Of a DNA stretch of 64,000 nucleotides, positions 56,301-64,000 are shown piece after piece. The stretch spans positions 29,200,882-29,264,881 of the forward strand of contig OU744730.1 of NCBI GenBank assembly GCA_916613615.1, written 5' to 3'. The position numbers and the translations under genes are program-made. The notes beneath the pieces are model-generated. The model worked only from the letters and a program-made list of their open reading frames with translations. It had not been told where the DNA came from and did not search any database. The stretch is from Steromphala cineraria. Lineage: Eukaryota; Mollusca; Gastropoda; Trochida; Trochidae. The number at the start of each line of letters is the position of its first letter. Within the stretch, counting starts at the first letter, position 1.

Positions 56301-59295
56301 ATAAATGATCGGCATGGGCGTCACAAAAATCGGACTCTCGTTTCCAGAAAAAAAGTGAAAATTTGAAGATCACCTATTTAAACTATAATAGAAAATATAC
56401 ATTAGTGTTAGACACAGGTACATAGATTGTCAATCTCTCATAGAATAAGATTGTAGGTCAAATAACTTCTGACAAGCAACATATCTGATATTTCAGCAAG
56501 TATCATAACAAATCAAAAATGATAAATCACCTTTTGAAAGAAAGCTAATCAGATTTGTGAAATTGAATCATGTTTCAATTGTGCAAATACAGAAACAGTT
56601 CAAAATCACTTCTGGATATGTCGATGGAAAACATCGTCAAGTAGACTTAACATAGTTGTTACATACGCTTTTGGTTTGTCTTTTCACATTCTCCTTTGTC
56701 AAACACGGTTACCCCTCTGAAACGAAAGTAAAAAGTAGCAATCCATGATTTTGAAAATTACTCAACGTTTTTGTGGATACAAGAGTTTTTTTTACGAACA
56801 AACACTTTTAATTGTATTAAAGCTACAATTATGAAATGTTTCCCAAGTAAAAACATCATCAAAATATCAATTTAGAAATATATATGTACAAACGAAATTT
56901 GTTTGGTTTTCATCTTTTGGGACCGCTGTAATCTATATTCGAAAGTTGAGGTGCTATTTTTGTGTGGAGGTTTTTTTACGTAAAAGAGGATCTTAAGATC
57001 TTAAAAACAATATCCATCACCCCTTACATGTTAAAGCAATTTGTTCCCTGTTTAGGGAATGTCGCTGACTGATACGTTTGAATGGTGTACAAATACATAG
57101 CACTATGATGTCTACTTACGCACACTTTGCCACGCATTCATTAGAGAAGGTCTTTTTGCCGTTCTTGATTACACCACATACTGGGTCCAAAATGAAAGGA
57201 CATGCACATTGTTTGTCTGCGGCGTCAGCTGAAAACAAAGTTGTGATCCAGATAACCTTGTACTGGTTGAGAAAGTTACGAAGATGCATCGGCATTGGTA
57301 AGTAAGACTGTTGTAAATAAAATTTACACGGAACAAAATTAATAAATTAAACAGTTGTGATGAAAACCTTTAAGAGGCTTCAGTGAGTAACTGGTATTAG
57401 GGTAACAAGGTAATAAGTGAAAACCGTATGCAGGTATTAATTAAGAAGCTTCAGTGAGTAACTGGTATTAGGGTGACAAGGTAATAAGTGAAAACGTTTG
57501 GCAGGTAAAATTAAGAAGCTTCAGTGAGTACCTGGTATTAGGGTGACAACGTAATAAGTGAAAACCTTTAGCAGGTAATAACTAAGAAGCTTCAGTGAGT
57601 AACTGGTATTAGGGTGACAAGGTAATAAGAGAAAACCGTTAGCAGGTAAAATTAAGAAGCTTCAGTGAGTAACTGGTATTAGGGTGACAAGGTAATAAGA
57701 GAAAACATTTAGCAGATTTTAATTAAGAAGCTTCAGTGAGTAACTGGTATTAGGGTGACAAGATAATAAGTGAAAACCTTGAGCAGGTAAAGTAAAGAAG
57801 CTTCAGTGAGTAACTGGTAATAGGGTGACAGGGTAATAAGAGAAAACGTTTAGTAGGTAAAATTAAGAAGCTTCAGTGAGTAACTAGTATTAGGGTGACA
57901 AGGTAATAAGTGAAAACCTTTAGCAGGTAAAATTAAGAAGCTTCAGTGAGTAACTGGTATTAGGGTGACAAGGTAATAAGAGAAAACCTTTAGAAGGTAA
58001 AATTAAGAAGCTTCAGTGAGTAACTTGTATTAGGGTGACAAGGTAATAAGAGAAAACATTTAGCAGATTTTAATTAAGAAGCTTCAGTGAGTAACTGGTA
58101 TTAGGGTGACAAGATAATAAGTGAAAACCTTGAGCAGGTAAAGTAAAGAAGCTTCAGTGAGTAACTGGTAATAGGGTGACAGGGTAATAAGAGAAAACGT
58201 TTAGTAGGTAAAATTAAGAAGCTTCAGTGAGTAACTAGTATTAGGGTGACAAGGTAATAAGTGAAAACCTTTAGCAGGTAAAATTAAGAAGCTTTAGTGA
58301 GTAACTAGTATTAGGGTGACAAGGTAATAAGAGAAAACCTTTAGAAGGTAAAATTTAGAAGCTTCAGTGAGTAACTGGTATTAAGGTGACAAGGTAATAA
58401 GAGTAATTAGGGATGTGGTAAATAACTGCTCCTGATAACTCTTACTGCAAGTTTTGGCATAATAATTTTCATATAAATGATCGGCATGGGCGTCACAAAA
58501 ATCGGACTCTCGTTTCCAGAAAAAAAGTGAAAATTTGAAGATCACCCATTTAAACTATAATAGAAAATATACATTAGTGTTAGACACAGGTACATAGATT
58601 GTCAATCTCTCATAGAATAAGATTGTAGGTCAAATAACTTCTGACAAGCAACATATCTGATATTTCAGCAAGTATCATAACAAATCAAAAGTAATGAAAC
58701 ACTCAACTGGCGCATCATCACTTGTGCATAGTGCATTCACCAGGTTTGACATCCCCATGTAATATAGAAAGAAATGCGGAAAGCAAGAGATATTGGCGAT
58801 CAGAGAGACAGTAAACTATTTAAACGACACCTTTTTGTCTGAACTTTAATCTTAAAACCAGCTTTTATATTACTATTTCGACTCCAGCCAGTTGTTCTTA
58901 AGTACTTTTTCAAAAGATGTTTCACTAAAATTGTCATATTCATATAGTGTTTAGGATATGCAGTTGAACAAGCATTCAGTTGAGTGTATTTTAAGTCGTG
59001 TAATATCATCGTCACTCTTCATTCTTCTAAAATATGGACCTCAGCTCCATTATTTTGAAGCAACGGACAGTCACTCAGACACTATCCTTTACGATTTACC
59101 CTGCTTTGAACATTATGTAACCCGCTACCATAGCTTTTCAGGTCCTACATAAACCTCGGATCTGGACTGGACCACAAAGAGCCTCGTGAATAAGAATTCC
59201 CTGGACGTCTAGCTCTACACAAATGCGACAGAAACTGTGAAATACGTACCAAGGCATGCAGCCAGAGCGACGAGGAAGAGAAGAGTGGTCTTCAT
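47253..59295 (-). CDS. Secreted multi-Kazal serine protease inhibitor gene (model)
   Basis: Exons in order: signal peptide 59250-59295; modules K1 (57120-57228, 56667-56716), K2 (55379-55487, 54927-54976), K3 (53499-53607, 53047-53096), K4 (51688-51796, 51236-51285) and K5 (49886-49985, 49434-49483); then 47253-47340 (K6, first half). All introns have GT-AG ends, and all phases agree (1, then 2, then 1 repeatedly). Each complete module is 53 codons (50 in K5) with six cysteines in Kazal order. Kazal domains block serine proteases by presenting a loop around P1; the signal peptide implies secretion. In bivalves such inhibitors are linked to defence and digestive secretions (general knowledge). 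The gene's 3' end is not found, so the C-terminus is unknown. Recent copying of modules is evident. Confidence 0.85.
47341..49285. repeat. Intron with an exon-less relic Kazal unit and 44-bp minisatellite
   Basis: Pieces align with the tandem units: 47860-48065 with the region beside exon B (49200-49400), 48275-48370 with the region beside exon A (50078-50150), and 48860-49080 with the post-minisatellite tail (50750-50930). Between the first two pieces, where exons A and B should lie, are about 200 unrelated bases (48070-48270) including TGACGTCA. The unit has therefore lost both exons. Confidence 0.65.
48487..48870. repeat. 44-bp minisatellite
   Basis: About eight to nine units of TAAATAACTGCTACAGACAT, GGACAATCTTACAATAGGCT and a variable CTGG, with a period of 44 (for example 48664 to 48708). 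It occupies the same position in the relic unit as the 70-bp minisatellite does in the intact units. Confidence 0.85.
49434..49483 (-). CDS. Kazal exon B, module K5
   Basis: 50 bp, phase 2 to phase 1, with acceptor CGTTTCAG and donor GTATGT. It supplies the sixth Kazal cysteine. It reads GVTMFDKGGC, differing from the other modules by Gly for Glu before the cysteine. Confidence 0.85.
49886..49985 (-). CDS. Kazal exon A, module K5
   Basis: 100 bp, with acceptor GTTTTCAG and donor GTAAGT. It encodes DAADKQCACPLIMDPVCG and then VIKKTFSNECVAKC. P1 is predicted Leu (second residue after C2). The C3-C4 spacing is the canonical ten residues, because it lacks nine bases present in K1-K4. Confidence 0.88.
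50115..50736. repeat. 70-bp minisatellite, unit 5
   Basis: About nine copies of a 70-bp motif (AGGTAAAATTAAGAAGCTTC, AGTGAGTAACTGGTATTAGG, GTGACAAGGTAATAAGAGAA, AACCTTTAGC). It lies in the intron 5' of exon A. Arrays occupy the same place in the other units: 51925-52547, 53738-54427, 55618-56167 and 57358-58402. Confidence 0.92.
51236..51285 (-). CDS. Kazal exon B, module K4
   Basis: 50 bp with the same splice signals and phases as K5. Reads GVTMFDKGECEKTNQK. Confidence 0.87.
51688..51796 (-). CDS. Kazal exon A, module K4
   Basis: 109 bp. CACPLIMDPVCG predicts P1 Leu. C3-C4 holds 13 residues (GVIKNVKKTFPNE), three more than usual. The exon is identical to those of K2 and K3. Confidence 0.88.
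53047..53096 (-). CDS. Kazal exon B, module K3
   Basis: Identical to K4 exon B, with the same phases and splice sites. Confidence 0.87.
53499..53607 (-). CDS. Kazal exon A, module K3
   Basis: Identical to K4 exon A; P1 Leu predicted. Confidence 0.88.
54927..54976 (-). CDS. Kazal exon B, module K2
   Basis: Identical to K3 and K4 exon B. Confidence 0.87.
55379..55487 (-). CDS. Kazal exon A, module K2
   Basis: Identical to K3 and K4 exon A. A nearby intronic base change (GTTGAG to GTAGAG at about 55527) has no coding effect on this strand. Confidence 0.88.
56667..56716 (-). CDS. Kazal exon B, module K1
   Basis: 50 bp, phase 2 to 1. Reads GVTVFDKGECEKTNQK, with Val where K2-K5 have Met. Confidence 0.87.
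57120..57228 (-). CDS. Kazal exon A, module K1
   Basis: 109 bp. It joins the signal-peptide exon in phase (G plus CT gives Ala). CACPFILDPVCG predicts P1 Phe, a chymotrypsin-type specificity. C3-C4 holds GVIKNGKKTFSNE (13 residues), in which NGKKTF is closer to the canonical DGKTY than the NVKKTF of K2-K4. Confidence 0.9.
58691..59249 (-). other. Start of intron 1, non-coding
   Basis: Single-copy part of intron 1 between the signal-peptide exon and the first tandem unit. The short frames on both strands (58800-59015, 58958-59152) have no motif. Confidence 0.6.
59250..59295 (-). CDS. Signal-peptide exon of the Kazal gene
   Basis: ATG at 59295-59293 begins MKTTLLFLVALAACL, then one base of the next codon before the donor GTACGT. 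This is a textbook short secretory signal: a basic residue, a hydrophobic core and small residues at the end, with cleavage likely at or just after the Ala-Cys-Leu-Ala region encoded over the splice. Phase 1 at the exon end matches the start of every Kazal exon A. The TATA box lies 56 bases upstream of the ATG. Confidence 0.88.
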
Positions 59296-59350
59296 GTTGG
59301 CTCACTTTGTTAGGCAGTTGGCAAGATGAGAAAACCGGGACTGATTCTCC

Positions 59351-59358
59351 TTTATATA
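59351..59358 (-). promoter_or_regulatory. TATA box of the Kazal gene
   Basis: On the minus strand the bases read TATATAAA. A transcription start about 25-30 bases downstream (about 59320-59327) would give a 5' UTR of about 30 bases before the ATG. Strong TATA promoters are common for highly expressed secretory genes. Confidence 0.7.
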
Positions 59359-59518
59359 CAAATTCTATAATTAACGCCATGACACAATTGTAATTTATTA
59401 TTCTAGTAATTAGAGAAATTTGTTAAAAATAAAATAAAATTATAATTAAACAGCATTACGTCACGATGTATGCCCTATGCAATTTTACGATGTCCTGAAA
59501 GGGACATGTCCTGAAATA

Positions 59519-59746
59519 GCAGTCTAAGTAAACCTAGCCTCAATATTACTCGTTTCACTCCGATATTGAGTCTTTCGCCGACCTATGACCCTCCAACGTT
59601 ATATGTGCTAATGCAGACTATTCACGGTAAGACGATCCCTGATTGGTCCGACCGATCGATCGGCTGACGCGACAAGCTACTGCATCTCTCTAGACTCAAT
59701 ATTGGAGTGAAACTGGTAACATTGAGGCTAGGTTTACTTAGACTGC
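59519..59746. mobile_element. Palindromic MITE upstream of the Kazal promoter
   Basis: GCAGTCTAAGTAAACCTAGC at the left and GCTAGGTTTACTTAGACTGC at the right are the outer parts of imperfect inverted repeats of about 54 bp (59519-59572, 59693-59746), around a unique centre of about 120 bp. No coding capacity. It starts about 160 bp upstream of the TATA box. Confidence 0.8.
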
Positions 59747-60080
59747 CTAAATTAGCTAACCTACAGGCAAGGAGACATGTTGTTATGTCACCCAAAAAGC
59801 TTTGCTTTTCAGTTCCGTCTGTGTTCCGTTAATCCGTAATTCCGAAATGCTTCCGTTTCCGGGTCATGCCTCAAAAAACGTGCAATATATTTTTTACAAA
59901 ATTTGGTACATGGTTAGATCTACTGGTGGACTGGTGCCTTTTTCTATTTTGGTTATTCTGATTTTTTTATTTTTATGGTTTCCATGGTAACAATTTGAAT
60001 TTACTACATACATGTGTATGGGGGTAGAGCCATTTTCTGATTAAAACTTTGGGCGAGGGACCTCAAAGTGCATCACATGC
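59747..60080. repeat. TTTCCGG-type dispersed repeat
   Basis: Contains TTCCGTTTCCGG, TTACAAAATTTGGTACATGG and GTTTCCATGGTAACAATTTG, the same landmarks in the same order as the units at 2985-3520. A single diverged unit. Confidence 0.6.
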
Positions 60081-60344
60081 ACATATATCTAGTTGGCCAA
60101 TGCAATTAATAGCCTGAGCTTGGCTTATGTCTAAATTTTTTACGAAAAGAGCGATTGATTTGAATTTTCTTTTACGCATGTTAACTAGAAAGTCAAACTA
60201 TCAATACGTTGAATTATTCAATAATAACTATGTAACGCTACATTATATATCCCCGTCTATCGAGTCTGGATGTTACATTCAATATTAATTTAAACAAATG
60301 ATTTCCAAAACTGCCAATAAAATTGCTACTTCAGCTATTGTTTT
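60081..60344. other. Non-coding stretch, nothing recognised
   Basis: No gene or repeat recognised. Confidence 0.4.
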
Positions 60345-61090
60345 GTCCAGAGAGCTTCTACGTTATCCTGACATCTACCAAGGTCAACCTTTCTTGCCCC
60401 TCTACATATAACCGATGTATTAAACGGTTCGCATCTAGAAATAGCGGAGTTTCCCCGATTACAGAATCAACAACTTCGTGAAAGTTGTAGGTTTCGTAAC
60501 ATGTAACTTGCCAGACCAAAATAGATCAGAAATATGGCACTGTAGAGCTTTTTTAACGACATATATGCTTCATTTTCCTTGTCGTACGCTATAGCTTGGG
60601 AAATACATTAAAAGATAGATGTAATGGTATGAAATAACATCTTTTACCGATAGGATCCCTTTTGAGTAAAAGTGAGAGCTCTATGGATACAAATATGCTT
60701 TTTCACTTTTAACTTTTCAAATTCAATTCAAATTAAATGTCGGGTTTCCTTTTCAGGGCCTCCATACATTTTATATTTCTAATTTGATGTATCCTGTCTG
60801 TGTCGACAATCAAGGAATGTCACCACCTCAATTAAATGTCTGTGCATATGCATGATACATTATGTATTATGTCTGATATTCTTTTAATTACGCATAATCG
60901 GATTTATAAATATTATAATGTTTAAGAACAACAAATACCTCCTAACTTATGTCTCAAATTTTACTGACTGTGATAATGGAAGTCTAATTTAAGAGGATAT
61001 TCAAGCAATAAACATTAATATCTTAGCAAAACTAATATCAAAATTTCCCAATTCCTCCATTTAACAAATATTTGAATTTGTACATTCCCG
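60345..61090. repeat. Duplicated block E, copy 2
   Basis: Matches parts of 38030-38940 in order: AAGGTCAACCTTTCTT at about 60390, TAACTTGCCAGAC at about 60505, TTAAGAGGATATTC at about 60990. It lacks the MITE found in the other copy. Confidence 0.6.
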
Positions 61091-62060
61091 ACATGAGTGT
61101 TATTCCTGAAACGTAATCAGATTATATTTTACAATTTATATTTCATTATATTTTATACTTAGTTAAGTTAGGTTCTGATTAGACACTGTTACCAAGTTTT
61201 AGTCGTCTGTTATATCACTAATGTAATAAAAAACGTCGAGTTTTGAGTGGAAAAGGTAAGATATCTATTAAAATTTTGACTCGGCTGATTTAGATTATTT
61301 GTATTTGAAACATCATAAATCATGGTTTGAGGAAATGAAAGTATCGTTCAACAAGTCAAGACAACAGGTCACAGGAGATTTGAAAAAAAAGAACATTTAA
61401 AGTATAAATCTACTTAGAGGAATGTAATGGAAAATACGACTTTAAATGGTTGAGTATAAAAAGTTATAACCCGATGCCGATAAGCAAACAAAATGTATTG
61501 TCTGTAATACCTTACATCATTTCCTCGCCATAGAAGATTGCCATTCATATAACATAATTTAAACGACGACTTGACCAACTAGAACTGTGCATTATGTGCT
61601 GAAAGCACGAATAATAACTGCTGTCCAAAACATACTTGAATATTGCTCAATGAAATGTTTAAACAACTACTTGACTGTCAACTTAAATTGTGTCCCTTAC
61701 ATCAGTTTATAAATGGTTTAAGTTAACAGACACAGACTTCAACTAATTTGTATTAAAATTCAACTCTTTGATAAACCATTTAGAGCTAAACTGTAAATGC
61801 AAACTTCATGTAATTCTTTTCTTTGCAAAAGCTAAATTAACAAATCTTTTTATTCTAACATGCCTATTTATTTTATGCCAATTAATATCATCCCGTAATG
61901 TAAGCATGAACTATATGTATAAACCAAAATAATTTAGTTGATGATCTCTCCCTCTTATTTTCACCTTCGTTAACTTTTTATTTATCTGTAACTTCGGTTT
62001 TTTTACATTGCATAAACTTGACAGGTATAAAGTCTTAATTGCATTTATATGTATACTACC
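61091..62060. other. Non-coding stretch, nothing recognised
   Basis: AT-rich; no gene, RNA or repeat boundary recognised. Confidence 0.4.
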
Positions 62061-62300
62061 GGGGGCGTAGCTCAGTGGTAGAGTGTCCGCTCGTCACCCA
62101 GAGACCGGGGTTCGATATCCGGTCGCGTCATACCAAGAGACGTTAAAAAGATGGGAGATGTTGCTGCCTTGCTCGACACTCAGCATTGTATAGGCAGAAC
62201 AACGCATTAACTGGCACAACTGGTGCCATGGGCACAAATCAAATTTCCAATGTACATGTACTGAGGACAATGAAGTGTTATTAGTATTATTATACTACAC
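62061..62300 (+). repeat. tRNA-headed SINE
   Basis: The head (62061-62130) has an A box (TAGCTCAGTGG), a B box (GGTTCGATATCC) and a loop containing TCGTCAC, so an anticodon-like GTC is possible. The acceptor ends do not pair well, so it is not a working tRNA. A non-tRNA body follows (GGGAGATGTTGCTGCCTTGC), with an AT-rich TTATTAGTATTATTAT tail. This structure is typical of a pol III SINE. Confidence 0.75.
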
Positions 62301-63051
62301 CTTGAGGCCAAATCAAAATCGTGTCAATATTAAATAGGTTATATATGTCGATATCAATTGATCAGTGAAAGGTCAAATGTATAGAAAAAAAACGATGTAT
62401 CACATTCTGTATTTTACATAAGGATTTACAGAAGAAACTACGTTCCACACAACATCAGTTCTACAATTATGAAAATTGTCTGATGGAGATGAAATCTGGA
62501 GATAACAAATATGTTTTTATGTTGACAAAGACATGTTATGTAAGACATTTTTAAGGTGCCCTTATAAAAAAAAAGGTCATATTGGTAATTGTTATATGAC
62601 TAATGTCATAATTGTATATGTACAAATGACATTTTCGTACTCAACCACTAGTGAAAATAATTACAAAAAGGACTAGAATTGACAAGATATCGAACGATGC
62701 GTCATTGTGTCTGGAAAACAATGTCATACAGACCAAACGAGAAAGTTGAAAGTGAAATAGACACATAAATCAGGAGGGCACAACTACAACTACCTTGGTA
62801 TCGTAGAACAGAAAGATTTTGAACAATTTATACAGGACTATTTTTTTAAACTATTCAAAGGGACTTGCTTTTAATGATGAAAAAGTCAATCAGTAAAAGA
62901 AGTTTCACATGTGGAATTTTCTTTTAAACTCTTATGTTTCACACAGAGAAAACTGATCTATTCAGATTAATAATTAAAAAAATATTTTGTTATTTTGCTT
63001 AGTGTCAATGGATCATTCAAAAGCTATAGAACATATAATTATAGAGGGTAT
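62301..63051. other. Non-coding stretch, nothing recognised
   Basis: No gene or repeat recognised. Confidence 0.4.
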
Positions 63052-63352
63052 TATATGAGTGTCCATGACATGCTTCGTTTATAACAAATGTGGCTAAATA
63101 TTAGTTTATCCCGATTGGGAGCGAGGCACGAATATAATATCTGTTTATTACCGTAATCTCAAAGTTAAAGAAAATACTTAAAACCTACTTCTCAGCAAAA
63201 TCGGACTAGCCGAAAGTAAAGATTTTGACGTTATAGATGAACTGTGACATTAAAGCATTGTTTATAACGTGACGTCACAGTGAAGAAGTGATATTTTGCC
63301 CTAGGACAACACATGTTAAAATATGAACCTCGATATGACTCCCCTCGTAGGT
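63052..63352 (-). repeat. Second TGACGTCAC dispersed repeat
   Basis: Reverse-oriented relative of 1103-1469: GAGTGTCCATGACATGC at one end, GTGACGTCACAGTGAAG inside, and ATGAACCTCGATATGACTCC then CCTCGTAGG at the other end. Confidence 0.65.
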
Positions 63353-63381
63353 AATACAATTATAAGTTCACCTCTGCTTTG

Positions 63382-63717
63382 AAGGGGTAGCAGCAGGTTT
63401 TAGGAGGAATATAGGGTGATGTCAGGAAAAATGAAATTAATGTTCCAATTGAAAGATAATGTCTTTTAACTTAATGAAGCATTAATAAATCAAATAATGT
63501 AAAGTTTAGCCATGCGATTCCTTTTTCTTCCAAAAAATGAATTGAAAATGTTAAAAATTGGCCGCCTATGGACTTCATGTGAATCTATATAATTTATCCT
63601 CTGACTGGATGATTTGTTGGTGTATTGAGATTTGTTACACTCTCACGATGGTACATTTAGCATTTAAGTACAAGTATCAGTGAAAACTTGAAAATATAAA
63701 AAAAATACGTTTAAGTA
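63382..63717. mobile_element. Degenerate MITE family 2 copy
   Basis: AAGGGGTAGCAGCAGGTTTT at the left, then GATGTCAGGAAAAATGAAAT and GGTGTATTGAGATTTG as in the family interior. The right end is eroded to ATACGTTTAAG. Confidence 0.6.
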
Positions 63718-64000
63718 TTATGTTGATCACTTGCAGCATTATAAATGGTGGGAAAATCATATTTTCGAAACATTTTTATAATAATTATTAAACTCCTCCA
63801 AGGAAGTAATAATTACGTGAAATTCGACTTGCTTAGAATTCAAAATTCATTTCAGTACTAGATGCATCGAAATTTAGAATAAATTGTAAAGATCCCTACT
63901 ACTTGACAATCTTAATTATTCCAGACAACACTATACAATACGACTTTGACAACCAATATGATTATTATTTTATATAGAATGCAGCAAATAGTGAATGCGA
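63718..64000. other. Non-coding end of window
   Basis: Nothing recognised. Confidence 0.4.

Larger units (their letters stand above)
54779..56518 (-). repeat. Tandem unit 2 (1740 bp), Kazal module K2
   Basis: Two minisatellite copies shorter than unit 3, otherwise near-identical. Confidence 0.9.
56519..58690 (-). repeat. Tandem unit 1 (about 2.17 kb), Kazal module K1
   Basis: The most 5' and most diverged of the five tandem units. Its minisatellite is expanded to about 15 copies (57358-58402), with an internal block duplicated (57700-57850 resembles 58050-58200). Homology to the other units ends at 58690. Confidence 0.88.

Noticed and set aside
49844..57305. Five similar plus-strand frames beginning MNGVQIHSTMMSTYAHF
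   Set aside because: They are the antisense shadows of the minus-strand Kazal exons A and repeat only because the units are duplicated. The minus strand has GT-AG splice sites and all the Kazal cysteines.
50115..58402. CRISPR-like reading of the regularly spaced 70-bp repeats
   Set aside because: The repeats are directly adjacent, with no unique spacers, in an intron of a eukaryotic gene. They are a minisatellite.
50115..58402. TTAGGG motifs as an interstitial telomere
   Set aside because: There is only one TTAGGG per 70-bp repeat and no contiguous TTAGGG run.
62061..62130. Functional tRNA gene
   Set aside because: A and B boxes are present but the acceptor stem pairs poorly, and a SINE-type body and AT-rich tail follow.

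Overview
The window is eukaryotic nuclear DNA. It is AT-rich, almost wholly non-coding and crowded with short dispersed repeats. Several repeats resemble families common in mollusc, especially bivalve, genomes: about 175-bp units carrying TTTCCGGAG, an AGCTCATCTGGCCTG family with GTCC runs, and tRNA-headed SINEs. A DIRS-type retrotransposon and a secreted multi-Kazal inhibitor fit the same picture. A bivalve or other mollusc is therefore the best guess, but this is inference from repeat style and not a database match.

Layout. 1-22.9 kb holds old, diverged duplicated blocks (1.7-2.96 kb with 8.8-10.0 kb; 10.9-13.9 kb with 18.6-23.2/30.3 kb), SINE and LINE scraps, and one CUB-like exon (about 11.04-11.22 kb) with a decayed copy at 18.6 kb. 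22.9-30.3 kb is a GC-rich island: a DIRS-like tyrosine-recombinase retrotransposon on the minus strand (about 25431-30299). Its inverted terminal repeats and internal complementary region are intact, but its genes are broken and internally deleted. Its 3' part plus flanking host DNA is tandemly duplicated (2187 bp, 22890-25076 and 25077-27263). 30.3-47.2 kb is a mosaic of two MITE families, a large duplicated block (34.6-37.8 kb with 41.7-44.0 kb), LINE 3' fragments, and a 2.58-kb long-TIR element inserted inside a LINE with a 6-bp target duplication.

47.2-59.4 kb carries the one convincing gene: a minus-strand secreted Kazal-type protease inhibitor with a TATA box at 59351-59358 and a signal-peptide exon at 59250-59295. 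It is followed by five nearly identical tandem 1.74-2.17-kb genomic units, each with a two-exon Kazal module, and then an older diverged Kazal exon at 47253-47340. Every splice phase agrees (1-2, then 2-1), so modules can be added or lost without breaking the frame. Predicted P1 residues differ: Phe in module 1, Leu in modules 2-5, Lys in the old module. Each unit has a 70-bp minisatellite in the intron ahead of its first exon. A seventh, exon-less relic unit lies between module 5 and the old exon. The last Kazal half-exon and the gene's 3' end were not found.

59.4-64 kb holds a palindromic MITE just upstream of the Kazal promoter, more repeats and a tRNA-headed SINE. Nothing suggests a prokaryotic or viral origin.
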